This document shows positions 9,070 through 18,081 of a stretch of DNA of 64,000 nt, in pieces. Position 1 is the first letter of the stretch; every line of letters starts with the position of its first letter. The stretch comes from Vibrio halioticoli NBRC 102217 (GTDB lineage: Bacteria; Pseudomonadota; Gammaproteobacteria; Enterobacterales; Vibrionaceae). The DNA lies in contig NZ_BAUJ01000005.1 of assembly GCF_000496695.1 (NCBI RefSeq), positions 146,027 to 210,026 on the forward strand. Reading direction: 5' to 3'. The notes under the pieces were generated by a model that worked only from the letters and a program-made list of their open reading frames with translations, had not been told where the DNA came from and made no database searches. The position numbers and the translations under genes are program-made.

Positions 9070-9942
9070 CTAGTTTGTCTGTGCAATGGATAAGAGCTGT
9101 GTCAATTTTTGTGCATATATGTGAGGTTGTTCTTTATGTGTGTTATGTCCAGCCCCTGATATCACTTCATAAGGCACTTTGTTTTGTGCGTACAAGTGAG
9201 AAAACTTTGCATCATGCTCTCCCACAACATAGTAAATCTTGTATTGGGTGCTTTGCCCTGCAGAGTGTAGCTCGGGCAATAAATATTCCTGCTTAGCCAA
9301 TGACGTCACAGCCATGACTTTCGCTAACGCTTTACCATCATTGCGTGAGCGCTCCTCGACCAACCGAGATTTTTGCTCACTGGTTAAAGAAGAAAACACC
9401 GGCTGTTGATACCAATCATGCAATACATCAGGAAGCGCTTGTTGTGCAAAACGATCAATCCAACGACAATCATTTTGCCAACGCTCCTGTTTCTCTGACC
9501 CTAGTTGTAGGCCAAAGTTTCCTCCTTCCAACACAAATCCTGCAATGGCAATATTACGTTGCTGAATTTGAAGTGCTAAGTGCATGAGTAAACGAGCGCC
9601 TAGCGAATAACCGACTAAAAACACCGGCACTTGCTCATCAGGCACTGGATTTTCTAATGCTTGGCTATCGGGCAGTCGCTGCAATTGTTGGCAGATATTT
9701 TCAACAAAACCATCAAAATCACTCGGGATAGGCATATCGCTAGCACGGCCATGTCCGGGAAGGTCTAGAGCATACAGATCCCACGTGGCAGGCAAATACT
9801 CCACCAGAGACAGCCAATCTTGACTGCTGCCTAAAAAGCCGTGCACAAATAACAGACGTAATGCAGGCTTATTTTGTACGGGACGAAGCGCATTCAGTTG
9901 CGAAGAGTTTAGTGACTTGCCTGAGTGGATATTTAGGGGCAT
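9070..9942 (-). CDS. menH: SHCHC synthase (MenH)
   Basis: MenH removes pyruvate from SEPHCHC to give SHCHC in menaquinone synthesis. It is a 290-residue alpha/beta hydrolase: oxyanion region F-V-H-G-F-L-G-S at 32-39, nucleophile elbow G-Y-S-L-G with Ser113, and catalytic His in G-A-G-H-N near the C-terminus. Its ATG abuts the menD stop codon directly, so the two are surely co-translated. E. coli MenH is about 252 residues; the extra length is an N-terminal leader of about 25 and linker sequence near residues 91-105. Confidence 0.93.
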   Translation of the reverse strand: MPLNIHSGKSLNSSQLNALRPVQNKPALRLLFVHGFLGSSQDWLSLVEYLPATWDLYALDLPGHGRASDMPIPSDFDGFVENICQQLQRLPDSQALENPVPDEQVPVFLVGYSLGARLLMHLALQIQQRNIAIAGFVLEGGNFGLQLGSEKQERWQNDCRWIDRFAQQALPDVLHDWYQQPVFSSLTSEQKSRLVEERSRNDGKALAKVMAVTSLAKQEYLLPELHSAGQSTQYKIYYVVGEHDAKFSHLYAQNKVPYEVISGAGHNTHKEQPHIYAQKLTQLLSIAQTN

Positions 9943-11673
9943 TTATAGCCCCTGAATTGTTGAACAGAGCGATTTAATATGTGCTGAGGCTTGCCCTGCA
10001 GGAGTGACCACCTCAATCAATAATGAACGAGATGAATTTGCTTCAAAGTCAGTCATGGCTTGCTTTAATTGCTGCCATGTTGTTGGGCGCTGATAGTCCA
10101 TATTAAATTGCTGAGCGGCATGGGCAAATTGATAAGCATGTGGCATTTGGTATAGGCGCTGCTTATGGTTTTCATCCACGGGTAACATATCAAAAATGGC
10201 TCCGCCATCATTGTTTAATAGCAGCACAATACCGCCACTATTTGCTAGTAGTGACAATGAATTTAAATCGTGTAGTAATGAGGTATCACCAATAAATGTC
10301 AACGTAGGTTTATTCAAACCGGCGCCAACACCGGCGCTAGTTGCCACGATGCCATCAATGCCTGATGCACCGCGGTTGGAAAACACCTCACAGTGTAAGT
10401 TGGCGCAGGCCATATCAACTAAACGCACTCCTAAGCTGTTACCTAAAAATAGCGGATAGCCTTGGGTGATCTCATGTAATTTAGTGGCAACTTCAAGCTC
10501 GGTAAGCGTTTCTAAAATTAAACTGTGAGTCTCTTCAACCACCATCACACGTGCCGCTTTAAGTCCGTCAGCCCATCCACCATTGTCTGATGATTCAACA
10601 AAACTTAAAGGCAGTGACCACTTTCCGGAAAAACGTTGCATTGGCAAATGATCGGGGTTTAATTCCCCTGGTTCATCACACACTAATGCGTATTGTTTAA
10701 AATCAACGTCAACTGCTTTTTGCTTTATAAAGCTGAGTAAGCGTTTTGACACCAGTCTAGCGCCAAACTGCAGCACGGCTTCGCACTGCGCAAGTTGTTG
10801 TAGGTTAGTTTGGTTTTGCAACCAAACATCATAACAGCTCCAATCTGAGCTTATGCCTGACTGAGGGTCACACAAAATCGGCCAGCCTAATTGCTCTGCA
10901 AGGGCTTTAACTTGCTGAGCTTTCTCAAATGCTAACCTGCCTACAATAATCAACCCTTTAACATGGCGATGTTTCTGCACAAAGTGAAGTAATGTGTCGC
11001 TATCATCGTTCGCATTTACGGTTTGTGTTAAGTATGTTTTTTTTGAATAAAGCCAATATTCAGCAAGCTCTTTCACTTCAGCTAATCGCGGGCTCTCGGC
11101 AACATACAAAGGCTCTGGAAAGGGGCAATTAATATGAATAGGCCCTTTTAATTGAGCTTGCATGGCTAATGCTTCATCAAACTTAGATAATAACCAACCA
11201 ACATCAATCTCAGCACTAGGGCTTGGCAGCGCTAGGGCTTTACTGACATGAGTAGAAAATATCCCTTGTTGAACAATCGCTTGATTGGCACCCACACCGA
11301 CTAACTCAACCGGTCTGTCGGCGGTGAGTAATATCAGTTTTTCGCCCGTGAGATTGGCTTCAACTACTGCAGGAAGTAAATTAGCGACCGCAGTGCCGGA
11401 GGTGACGATAACAATCACAGGTTGCTGCGTCGATTTCGCAATACCTAACGCAAAAAAACCAAGCCCGCGTTCATCAAAATGAGTGTGTAGCACAAGCTCA
11501 TTATGCTCTATGGCTTCTAATGCCAATGGCGTAGAACGAGATCCCGGTGCAATACACACGTGTTTAGCACCAAATCGGCTCGCTTCTTCTAACAATACCG
11601 ATGACCAAACTCGATTAATCTGTGCTTGAGAAAGTTGTTTTAAAGAGATTTGCTGTGATGGTCGCTTGCTCAT
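9943..11673 (-). CDS. menD: SEPHCHC synthase (MenD)
   Basis: MenD joins isochorismate and 2-oxoglutarate using thiamine diphosphate, the first committed step of menaquinone synthesis. At 576 residues it is close to the usual ~556. The N-terminal Pyr domain has C-I-A-P-G-S-R-S-T-P and G-L-G-F-F-A-L-G; the C-terminal PP domain has G-I-D-G-I-V-A-T and the cofactor motif G-D-T-S-L-L-H-D-L-N. Its start overlaps the menF stop in an ATGA, and its stop touches menH. Confidence 0.96.
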   Translation of the reverse strand: MSKRPSQQISLKQLSQAQINRVWSSVLLEEASRFGAKHVCIAPGSRSTPLALEAIEHNELVLHTHFDERGLGFFALGIAKSTQQPVIVIVTSGTAVANLLPAVVEANLTGEKLILLTADRPVELVGVGANQAIVQQGIFSTHVSKALALPSPSAEIDVGWLLSKFDEALAMQAQLKGPIHINCPFPEPLYVAESPRLAEVKELAEYWLYSKKTYLTQTVNANDDSDTLLHFVQKHRHVKGLIIVGRLAFEKAQQVKALAEQLGWPILCDPQSGISSDWSCYDVWLQNQTNLQQLAQCEAVLQFGARLVSKRLLSFIKQKAVDVDFKQYALVCDEPGELNPDHLPMQRFSGKWSLPLSFVESSDNGGWADGLKAARVMVVEETHSLILETLTELEVATKLHEITQGYPLFLGNSLGVRLVDMACANLHCEVFSNRGASGIDGIVATSAGVGAGLNKPTLTFIGDTSLLHDLNSLSLLANSGGIVLLLNNDGGAIFDMLPVDENHKQRLYQMPHAYQFAHAAQQFNMDYQRPTTWQQLKQAMTDFEANSSRSLLIEVVTPAGQASAHIKSLCSTIQGL

Positions 11674-12974
11674 GAAGCTTGTTCCAACACGCTTTGCTCG
11701 GTAATTAGGCTTAATAAAGTCGACATTTTTTTATCCAGCTCTTGCCACTCATGTTCAGCTTCAGAGCCTGGCACAATGCCTGCACCGGCAAATAGGTGTA
11801 GATCGTCGCCTTGCACCATGGCACTGCGAATTGCAACGCAAAACTCAGCACTTTGATCGCTAATGTAACCCACTGAACCGCTGTACCATGATCGAGAAAA
11901 AGGTTCGTTTTGTTCAATAAATTCAAGAGCTAGATGACGCGGTAACCCAGCGATAGCAGCGGTAGGTTGCAGCGCTTGTAACAGCTTGCTTTTATCCGCG
12001 TGTTTAGATAGCTCGGCTTGAATATGTCTTTTTAAATGCTGTACACGACGTAACTTAACTAAACGAGCTTCATCTTCAACTTCAACATTGGAGCAAAATG
12101 GGGCTAAGCTATCGACAATATCATCTACAACATATTGATTTTCTTGTAGATTCTTTTTGTCATGAATCAACCAGTTGGCTAACTCTAGATCCTGAGACGG
12201 TTTGCTGTGTCGGCCGATAGTACCTGCCAACGCTTCTGTTTCAATAAGTTGTCCGCGACGGCTGTACAATCTTTCTGGTGTAGAACCAATAAAAGAATGG
12301 CCTTCTTCTAGCTGCAATAAAAAGTGAAAACTGTGACGATTTTGCTCACGACTTAGGGCTAATAATTCAACCCCTTTTAAAGTCGAATCAAGTTTGACGG
12401 TAGTTTTGCGAGCCAATACCACTTTTTTCAATTCGCTGCTGCTTATCGATTCTAACGCTAAATCAACATTGCGTGTCCACAACGCTTGATCTGGGGTATG
12501 CGTCACTTTTGTAACGGCAGGCAGTGGGGTTGAAAAAGATAAGGTATCGTTATTAAGCAGATGTACCGCACGACGCACCGCGTCTCTATCTTGCATTAAA
12601 TTAACCGCCAAGAACCAATCTTGATTACGGCGAACCAATTCTATATGCGGTAAAAAGAAGAACGATTTTAAGCAACGTCCTTTCTTATTCTTATAGGGGA
12701 AAGCATACCCACCCCAAATGCGTTGATTTTCGTTAAGCATTGAATAAGCAGGATTAATTTCATTAAACGTTCGGGCTTGACCTAAAGCGACCACCTCCTC
12801 TGTGGTATCTCTAGACTGCCAATAAAACTTTGGAAAAATAGGCTGATTTTCCATCCAAGGAAGAACGGAATCAACGCACACTTCCTCTACTGGCACCTCG
12901 ATACGACAAGCGTCAATCGGCGCAGTTTCAACATGCTGGGCGAGCTGTTTTATAGCATTTGCAAAATAAGACAA
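11670..12974 (-). CDS. menF: Isochorismate synthase (MenF)
   Basis: MenF isomerises chorismate to isochorismate. The C-terminal chorismate-binding fold shows F-I-G-S-T-P-E-R-L, E-A-L-A-G-T-I-G-R, P-T-A-A-I-A-G-L-P-R and a final A-G-A-G-I-V-P-G-S. I choose the TTG at 12974 because AGAGG precedes it at good spacing and the resulting 434 residues match E. coli MenF (431). An upstream TTG at 13061 would give 463 residues but has no ribosome site. First gene of the men operon. Confidence 0.93.
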   Translation of the reverse strand: MSYFANAIKQLAQHVETAPIDACRIEVPVEEVCVDSVLPWMENQPIFPKFYWQSRDTTEEVVALGQARTFNEINPAYSMLNENQRIWGGYAFPYKNKKGRCLKSFFFLPHIELVRRNQDWFLAVNLMQDRDAVRRAVHLLNNDTLSFSTPLPAVTKVTHTPDQALWTRNVDLALESISSSELKKVVLARKTTVKLDSTLKGVELLALSREQNRHSFHFLLQLEEGHSFIGSTPERLYSRRGQLIETEALAGTIGRHSKPSQDLELANWLIHDKKNLQENQYVVDDIVDSLAPFCSNVEVEDEARLVKLRRVQHLKRHIQAELSKHADKSKLLQALQPTAAIAGLPRHLALEFIEQNEPFSRSWYSGSVGYISDQSAEFCVAIRSAMVQGDDLHLFAGAGIVPGSEAEHEWQELDKKMSTLLSLITEQSVLEQAS

Positions 12975-13199
12975 TGTGACCTCTAACCCTCTATTTCTCT
13001 TATGATTACCGAATAATTGGCTTACTCTAGAGCGAGTGATTAGCCAAATCAAGCGAGACAACTACAATTGTAGAGTAAACATAAATTTAAGCTCGTAATT
13101 CTTGATAACTCAATTGTTTAAGCATAGATTTTTCTACTCAAAAACATCAATTTAGTGTAATTTGATACTATTCTCACCGATTGAATCTAGGGGTTGACA

Positions 13200-14414
13200 A
13201 TGAAAAATATCGAGATGTCTTCAAAACTCGATAATGTATGCTATGACATTCGTGGTCCGATACTGAAACATGCTAAGCGTATGGAAGAAGAAGGGCAGAA
13301 AATAATTAAGCTCAACATTGGTAACCCCGCCCCATTTGGCTTTGATACGCCAGAAGAAATCTTAGTTGATGTACTTAGACACCTACCCACCTCTCAAGGC
13401 TACTGCGATTCAAAAGGGATTTACTCTGCCCGTAAAGCCGTTGTTCAGCATTATCAAAAGAAAGGCTTACTGTCGTTAGATGTTGAAGATGTCTATATGG
13501 GTAACGGTGTGTCTGAGTTGATTGTTATGGCGATGCAAGCATTGCTCGACAACGGTGACCAAATGTTGGTTCCTGCTCCAGATTATCCTTTATGGAGTGC
13601 GGCGGTATCCCTATCCGGCGGAACCCCTGTTCACTATATTTGTGATGAAGAATCCGATTGGTTTCCAGACCTTGAAGATATTAAAGCTAAGATCACCCCT
13701 AAAACTCGCGGCATTGTACTGATCAACCCAAACAACCCTACTGGGGCGGTGTACAGCCGAGATTTTCTATTACAAATCGTTGAGATTGCGCGCCAACATA
13801 AGTTGATTATCTTTGCCGACGAAATCTACGACAAGATCCTTTACGATGGTGCAACGCACACCTCTATTGCGACATTAGCCGATGACGTAGTTATGGTGAC
13901 ATTTAACGGTCTATCTAAAGCGTATCGTATTTGTGGCTTCCGCAGCGGATGGATGTTTATTAGTGGACCAAAACATATCGCTAAAGGCTATGTGGATGGT
14001 TTAGATATGCTCGCCTCAATGCGTTTGTGCGCTAACGTGCCAATGCAACATGCGGTGCAAACCGCACTCGGTGGCTACCAAAGCATTAATGAACTGATAT
14101 TACCGGGCGGACGCTTGCTTGAGCAGCGCGATAAAGCCTATGACATGATCACCTCAATACCAGGGGTTTCGTGTGTTAAACCTAAAGGTGCGTTATACCT
14201 TTTCCCTAAACTAGATCCTAAAATCTACAAGATCCATGACGACCAAAAAATGGTGCTAGACTTTTTACAACAAGAAAAAGTGTTGCTGGTGCAGGGTTCA
14301 GGGTTTAATTGGCCAAAACCGGATCACTTTAGAATAGTGACACTGCCTTATGCAGAGGACCTCGAAATTGCCATCAGTCGCTTTGAGCGTTTCATTACTC
14401 AATACACACAATAA
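13200..14414 (+). CDS. alaA: Alanine-synthesising transaminase
   Basis: AlaA transfers the amino group of glutamate to pyruvate to make alanine. It is a 404-residue fold-type I PLP enzyme: N-N-P-T-G-A-V in the cofactor pocket, A-D-E-I-Y-D-K, the PLP lysine in L-S-K-A-Y-R-I-C-G-F-R-S-G-W, and the terminal Arg in F-R-I-V-T-L-P. The ATG at 13200 has AGGGG seven bases upstream. A terminator follows, then yfbR, the same order as in E. coli. Confidence 0.95.
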   Translation: MKNIEMSSKLDNVCYDIRGPILKHAKRMEEEGQKIIKLNIGNPAPFGFDTPEEILVDVLRHLPTSQGYCDSKGIYSARKAVVQHYQKKGLLSLDVEDVYMGNGVSELIVMAMQALLDNGDQMLVPAPDYPLWSAAVSLSGGTPVHYICDEESDWFPDLEDIKAKITPKTRGIVLINPNNPTGAVYSRDFLLQIVEIARQHKLIIFADEIYDKILYDGATHTSIATLADDVVMVTFNGLSKAYRICGFRSGWMFISGPKHIAKGYVDGLDMLASMRLCANVPMQHAVQTALGGYQSINELILPGGRLLEQRDKAYDMITSIPGVSCVKPKGALYLFPKLDPKIYKIHDDQKMVLDFLQQEKVLLVQGSGFNWPKPDHFRIVTLPYAEDLEIAISRFERFITQYTQ

Positions 14415-14422
14415 TTTATATT

Positions 14423-14447
14423 AAAGAGGCCTAGCGCCTCTTTTTTT
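14423..14447 (+). terminator. Terminator after alaA
   Basis: Short stem AGAGGC/GCCTCT followed by seven to eight T, ten bases after the alaA stop and just before yfbR. Confidence 0.85.
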
Positions 14448-14468
14448 ACACCTTTAAGGATGATTAGC

Positions 14469-15056
14469 ATGCACAAAGAAAGCCATTTTTTCGCACACTT
14501 AGCCCGAATGAAGCTTATCCAACGCTGGCCATTAATGCGTTCGGTTTCGAATGAGAATATTTCTGAACACAGCCTGCAAGTGGCGTTTGTGGCGCATGCT
14601 TTAGCCATCATTAAGAATAAAAAATTCAACGGTACATTAAACCCTGAGCGTATCGCTGTATTGGGGATGTATCACGATAGCAGCGAAGTGCTTACGGGCG
14701 ATCTGCCAACCCCAGTCAAATATTACAATCCTTATATTGCGAAAGAATACAAAAAAATCGAAGCCGCCGCGGAAGAAAAACTACTGTCTATGGTGCCAGA
14801 AGAGCTAGTAGAAGATTTTAAACCTTTTCTGATTAGCGGTGAGGCTACAGAAGAAGAGCACTGCTTGGTCAAGCAAGCAGATTGCATCTGTGCCTACCTT
14901 AAATGTTTAGAAGAACTGTCAGCAGGCAACCACGAATTTGCCGCCGCTAAACGACGTTTAGAGCAGACACTACAAGACAGAGATTCCCCTGAAATGTGCT
15001 ATTTCCTCAAAACTTTTTCTGCCAGTTTTGAGTTAACATTGGACGAGATCAGTTAA
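14469..15056 (+). CDS. yfbR: 5'-Deoxynucleotidase YfbR
   Basis: YfbR dephosphorylates deoxyribonucleoside 5'-monophosphates. The 195-residue HD-domain protein has the metal-binding pattern S-E-H-S-L-Q-V near residue 33, [16 protein letters not shown] near 67, and a distal Asp in V-K-Q-A-D. Sequence resemblance to the 199-residue E. coli protein is strong throughout. The ATG at 14469 is preceded by AAGGA at 8-base spacing; an in-frame ATG at 14460 overlaps that site and is unlikely. Confidence 0.95.
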   Translation: MHKESHFFAHLARMKLIQRWPLMRSVSNENISEHSLQVAFVAHALAIIKNKKFNGTLNPERIAVLGMYHDSSEVLTGDLPTPVKYYNPYIAKEYKKIEAAAEEKLLSMVPEELVEDFKPFLISGEATEEEHCLVKQADCICAYLKCLEELSAGNHEFAAAKRRLEQTLQDRDSPEMCYFLKTFSASFELTLDEIS

Positions 15057-15096
15057 TCGTTTTAATTAAAACAACGAGGACGAATAGTTAAATCAC

Positions 15097-16410
15097 ATGG
15101 AAGTCGATAATCTCTGGCAACAACGCATTAATAACGAACAAAAAGTACGTCTAAATGATCACCGTGACCCTTACCAAAGGGATCGGGCACGTGTTCTACA
15201 CTCGGCGGCATTTCGGCGTTTGCAAGCTAAAACCCAAGTGCATGGCACCGGAGGTAACGACTTTCATCGAACTCGATTAACTCACTCCTTAGAAGCGGCG
15301 CAAATTGGCTCAGGAATACTGGCGCAGCTGCAATCAAAACACGCTGACCTGCATTCAATACTGCCCACCACCAGCTTAATAGAAACGCTCTGCCTTGCCC
15401 ATGATATTGGACACCCTCCCTATGGGCATGGTGGCGAAGTTGCGCTTAATTATATGATGCGTGAACATGGCGGATTTGAAGGCAACGCACAAACCTTTCG
15501 CATCGTCAGCCAGTTAGAACCATACACACAACACCACGGTATGAATTTGTGCCGCCGCACCTTACTTGGGCTATTAAAATACCCCTCTTTACTCAGCCGA
15601 GTTGAGCGAGATTCGATTCCCGATGGCGTTGACAACCCTAGACAGCTTAAAGCCAGTCGCTGGATGCCAGCTAAAGGCGTATTTGATGTTGACCAAAGCT
15701 ATTTTGATTGGGTGCTACAGCCACTATCAGAGCAAGATAAACAAGCATTTTGCCAATTACAGCCCCATTCAGGTCAGCGCTCTATGACTAAGAAAACACA
15801 GTTTAAATCCTTAGACTGCTCCATCATGGAACTGGCTGACGATATTGCCTATGGGGTGCACGATCTGGAAGATGCCATCGTACTCGGCTTGGTGTCAAAG
15901 CCGCAGTGGCTAGAGTCTGCAGCACATCAACTTGCCCATAGTGGACATGCATGGATGGAGAGCGAAATACAACAACTCACCGAAAAACTGTTCTCCGGTG
16001 AGCACTACCTACGTAAAGATGCCATTGGCAGCATAGTCAATGCATTGCTCACCAGCGCTGAGATCAAAGAAATCACCACGCCGAACTTTGCCCAGCCACT
16101 CCTTAGATATAACGCCACCTTACACGAGCCTATGTTAGAGATACTGAAAGTGTTTAAAGACTTTGTCAGTAACTATGTGATTCAAGCCACTGAGGTACAG
16201 TTAATCGAATATAAAGGCCAGCAAGTGATCATTGATTTGTTTGAAGCCTTTAGCGGCGACCCTGAGCGTCTGCTTCCTGATGCCACTAAGAAGAAATGGC
16301 AACTGGCTAGAGATCAACAAGATCAGGGCTTTAGAGTGCTGTGCGATTATATCTCTGCTATGACTGATGGCTATGCGCAAAAACTGCATTCCAAGATGTT
16401 TGCCAGTTAA
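15097..16410 (+). CDS. dgt: dGTPase-like HD hydrolase
   Basis: Members of this family hydrolyse dNTPs (classically dGTP) to the nucleoside and triphosphate. The 437-residue protein has the HD-domain signature H-R-T-R-L-T-H-S-L-E near 60, C-L-A-H-D-I-G-H-P-P-Y-G-H-G-G-E near 108 and the distal Asp in L-A-D-D-I-A-Y-G. Length fits the proteobacterial dNTPase-like group rather than E. coli Dgt (505). It follows yfbR by 40 bases and may be co-transcribed with it, which would pair two deoxynucleotide-control enzymes. Confidence 0.92.
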   Translation: MEVDNLWQQRINNEQKVRLNDHRDPYQRDRARVLHSAAFRRLQAKTQVHGTGGNDFHRTRLTHSLEAAQIGSGILAQLQSKHADLHSILPTTSLIETLCLAHDIGHPPYGHGGEVALNYMMREHGGFEGNAQTFRIVSQLEPYTQHHGMNLCRRTLLGLLKYPSLLSRVERDSIPDGVDNPRQLKASRWMPAKGVFDVDQSYFDWVLQPLSEQDKQAFCQLQPHSGQRSMTKKTQFKSLDCSIMELADDIAYGVHDLEDAIVLGLVSKPQWLESAAHQLAHSGHAWMESEIQQLTEKLFSGEHYLRKDAIGSIVNALLTSAEIKEITTPNFAQPLLRYNATLHEPMLEILKVFKDFVSNYVIQATEVQLIEYKGQQVIIDLFEAFSGDPERLLPDATKKKWQLARDQQDQGFRVLCDYISAMTDGYAQKLHSKMFAS

Positions 16411-17069
16411 CGATTACGACCGCCGAGATACTTGTCATAACTACCACTGGGTAATTGCGCTATTTGGAATTCAATCATTTTATCAAAAGCGGTAATTAAA
16501 GGCGTTGCATCGCAGGCTTTTAATAACGTTAGCGCATGATAGGCCGCCTCTAAGGTCGATAAGGCGTTTTCTTTAGGCGCTTTGCGAATGGTGTATCGGC
16601 CTTGTAAGTGAGTGGGTAAATGTACCTGATTAAGCGCATGCAGATTTTGTGAAAGCTGAAAGATTTTAAACGCTTTTTTCCAAGTGCCATCAATAAGAAA
16701 CAAGCGAGTTTTACACTGCGTCTTCACATCCAAACTTTGGCTACCTTGATTTGGCATATGCAAAGCGAGATTCGCAGATAAATAGTCAGCATTGATCTCT
16801 ACAGAGTCGGGAGAAGGGTACATAAGGAGATTCAATGTGTTAGGCTCAGAAACCCATTGATTAACCTTGGGGTGATCCGAAAAATCTTCACCGACGAGTA
16901 ACTGACTGGGTGAAACAGATAACTCAATAATTTTAGCGGTACCTTTCGCTTGATTCACCTCACTTGGGTGCTGCAAAATGACAACTTCAACAGAGCTTTC
17001 AACCGTTTCTATCCATTGGCATAGACAGGCTTTCTTAGCGCGACCACATCGCTCACAGTATCGGGACAT
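16407..17069 (-). CDS. tapT: tRNA-uridine aminocarboxypropyltransferase (DTW domain)
   Basis: TapT (formerly YfiP) transfers the 3-amino-3-carboxypropyl group of SAM to U47 of certain tRNAs. The 220-residue protein begins with a zinc-ribbon-like C-E-R-C-G-R-A-K-K-A-C-L-C and contains the family D-x-T-W motif as D-G-T-W-K-K-A-F near residue 126, plus the conserved Y-T-I-R-K-A-P and a C-terminal S-G-S-Y-D-K. It converges on dgt with a 4-base overlap of the stop codons. Confidence 0.9.
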   Translation of the reverse strand: MSRYCERCGRAKKACLCQWIETVESSVEVVILQHPSEVNQAKGTAKIIELSVSPSQLLVGEDFSDHPKVNQWVSEPNTLNLLMYPSPDSVEINADYLSANLALHMPNQGSQSLDVKTQCKTRLFLIDGTWKKAFKIFQLSQNLHALNQVHLPTHLQGRYTIRKAPKENALSTLEAAYHALTLLKACDATPLITAFDKMIEFQIAQLPSGSYDKYLGGRNR

Positions 17070-17074
17070 AAAAC

Positions 17075-17620
17075 GTGTATAAATTCCTCATTGCTTTTAG
17101 CTTAATCTTAGCTGTGTTTATGATTCCTTCGCTTGCCGAAGCATTGCGTTGGCAGCATGACTTAATGGCCTCTCATCAGTGGTGGCGTTTGCTTACTGGA
17201 AACTTCACCCACACTAATACTTATCATCTAGGAATGAATCTAGCTGGATTATGGGTTATTTGTCACCTGTTTCAAGCTAAAGTGAAACCACTGGCTAGCG
17301 CTATCGTAATTCTATCAATAGCCATTGGGGTTGGGCTACTCTTTACCGATACCAATATCTATTACGGACTTTCCGGCGTGCTACATGGACTGTTTGCTAT
17401 GTATGCTTATCAAGAAATCGCCGCCGGTAAGCGTAGCAGCTGGTTTTTGTTGGCCGGTTTAGCCATAAAACTCACCGCGGAAAATAGCGGACTGGTATCG
17501 ATTTCTACCGCGGAGTTGATAAATGCAAGGGTGTCTACCGAATCACACCTGATTGGTTCAATAACAGGGCTAGCCATCGCATTGCTAGCCCCTAAGATAC
17601 TGAAACTCAGAAAACTATAA
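17075..17620 (+). CDS. rrtA: Rhombosortase (rhomboid-family protease)
   Basis: A 181-residue inner-membrane protein with about six spans. The rhomboid signature is visible as H-x-x-x-N in Y-H-L-G-M-N near residue 52, the serine in Y-G-L-S-G-V-L-H-G near 95, and a late-helix histidine in E-S-H-L-I-G. The short length and the L-S-G-V-L-H pattern match rhombosortases, which cleave GlyGly-CTERM tails from exported proteins. No GlyGly-CTERM protein is encoded in this window. Divergent from tapT with only 5 bases between start codons. Confidence 0.85.
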   Translation: MYKFLIAFSLILAVFMIPSLAEALRWQHDLMASHQWWRLLTGNFTHTNTYHLGMNLAGLWVICHLFQAKVKPLASAIVILSIAIGVGLLFTDTNIYYGLSGVLHGLFAMYAYQEIAAGKRSSWFLLAGLAIKLTAENSGLVSISTAELINARVSTESHLIGSITGLAIALLAPKILKLRKL

Positions 17621-17923
17621 TCTGATACGCGAACGATTTTTATCAACGGTCGCCTGCCCTATCCCTTTTACTTGCTGTAAATCATCAGCATGTTTAAACT
17701 CACCGTGCACTTCTCGGTACGCTACTATCTGTTGTGCTTTCTTTTCTCCCACGCCCAGTAACAAAGTCGCAAGCTCATGGCTAGAAGCGGTATTGATGTT
17801 TACCTCTATCTCAATCCCTTCATAGTGGTCAGCTTTTTTTGTTTCTTCCGCAGAATACACAGCAAAAGGCAGTAACGCTAAAAGTACGATGCTGACATAT
17901 CGTTTTAAGTTTGCAAAAGTCAT
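17615..17923 (-). CDS. ComEA-like helix-hairpin-helix protein
   Basis: A 102-residue exported protein: signal peptide through about residue 24 (L-P-F-A-V-Y-S-A), then two helix-hairpin-helix motifs, V-N-I-N-T-A-S-S-H-E-L-A-T-L-L-L-G-V and L-Q-Q-V-K-G-I-G. This is the ComEA layout; in Vibrio, ComEA binds incoming DNA in the periplasm during natural transformation, but short homologues of other roles exist. AAGGAG precedes the ATG at 17923. It overlaps the rhombosortase end by six bases convergently. Confidence 0.85.
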   Translation of the reverse strand: MTFANLKRYVSIVLLALLPFAVYSAEETKKADHYEGIEIEVNINTASSHELATLLLGVGEKKAQQIVAYREVHGEFKHADDLQQVKGIGQATVDKNRSRIRL

Positions 17924-18029
17924 CCCTATCTCCTTTGTTTCAATCAAATTTGCTACGAGCCAAACTCATAGCCTCATCGACTAACCTAGAAGAAAACGGT
18001 TTTAATGAAAATGTGACAGGACTAAAACT

Positions 18030-18058
18030 AGAACGGGCCGCTAAATGCGGCCCGTGAA
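18030..18058 (-). terminator. Terminator after ppiD
   Basis: Perfect 9-bp GC-rich stem (ACGGGCCGC/GCGGCCCGT) with a 5-base loop, followed on the minus strand by a loose T-rich stretch. Confidence 0.75.
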
Positions 18059-18081
18059 ACTATGTATCAACGAATGATCAA

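Noticed and set aside
12975..13061. Longer menF from a TTG at 13061
   Set aside because: No ribosome site; the TTG at 12974 has AGAGG and gives E. coli-like length.
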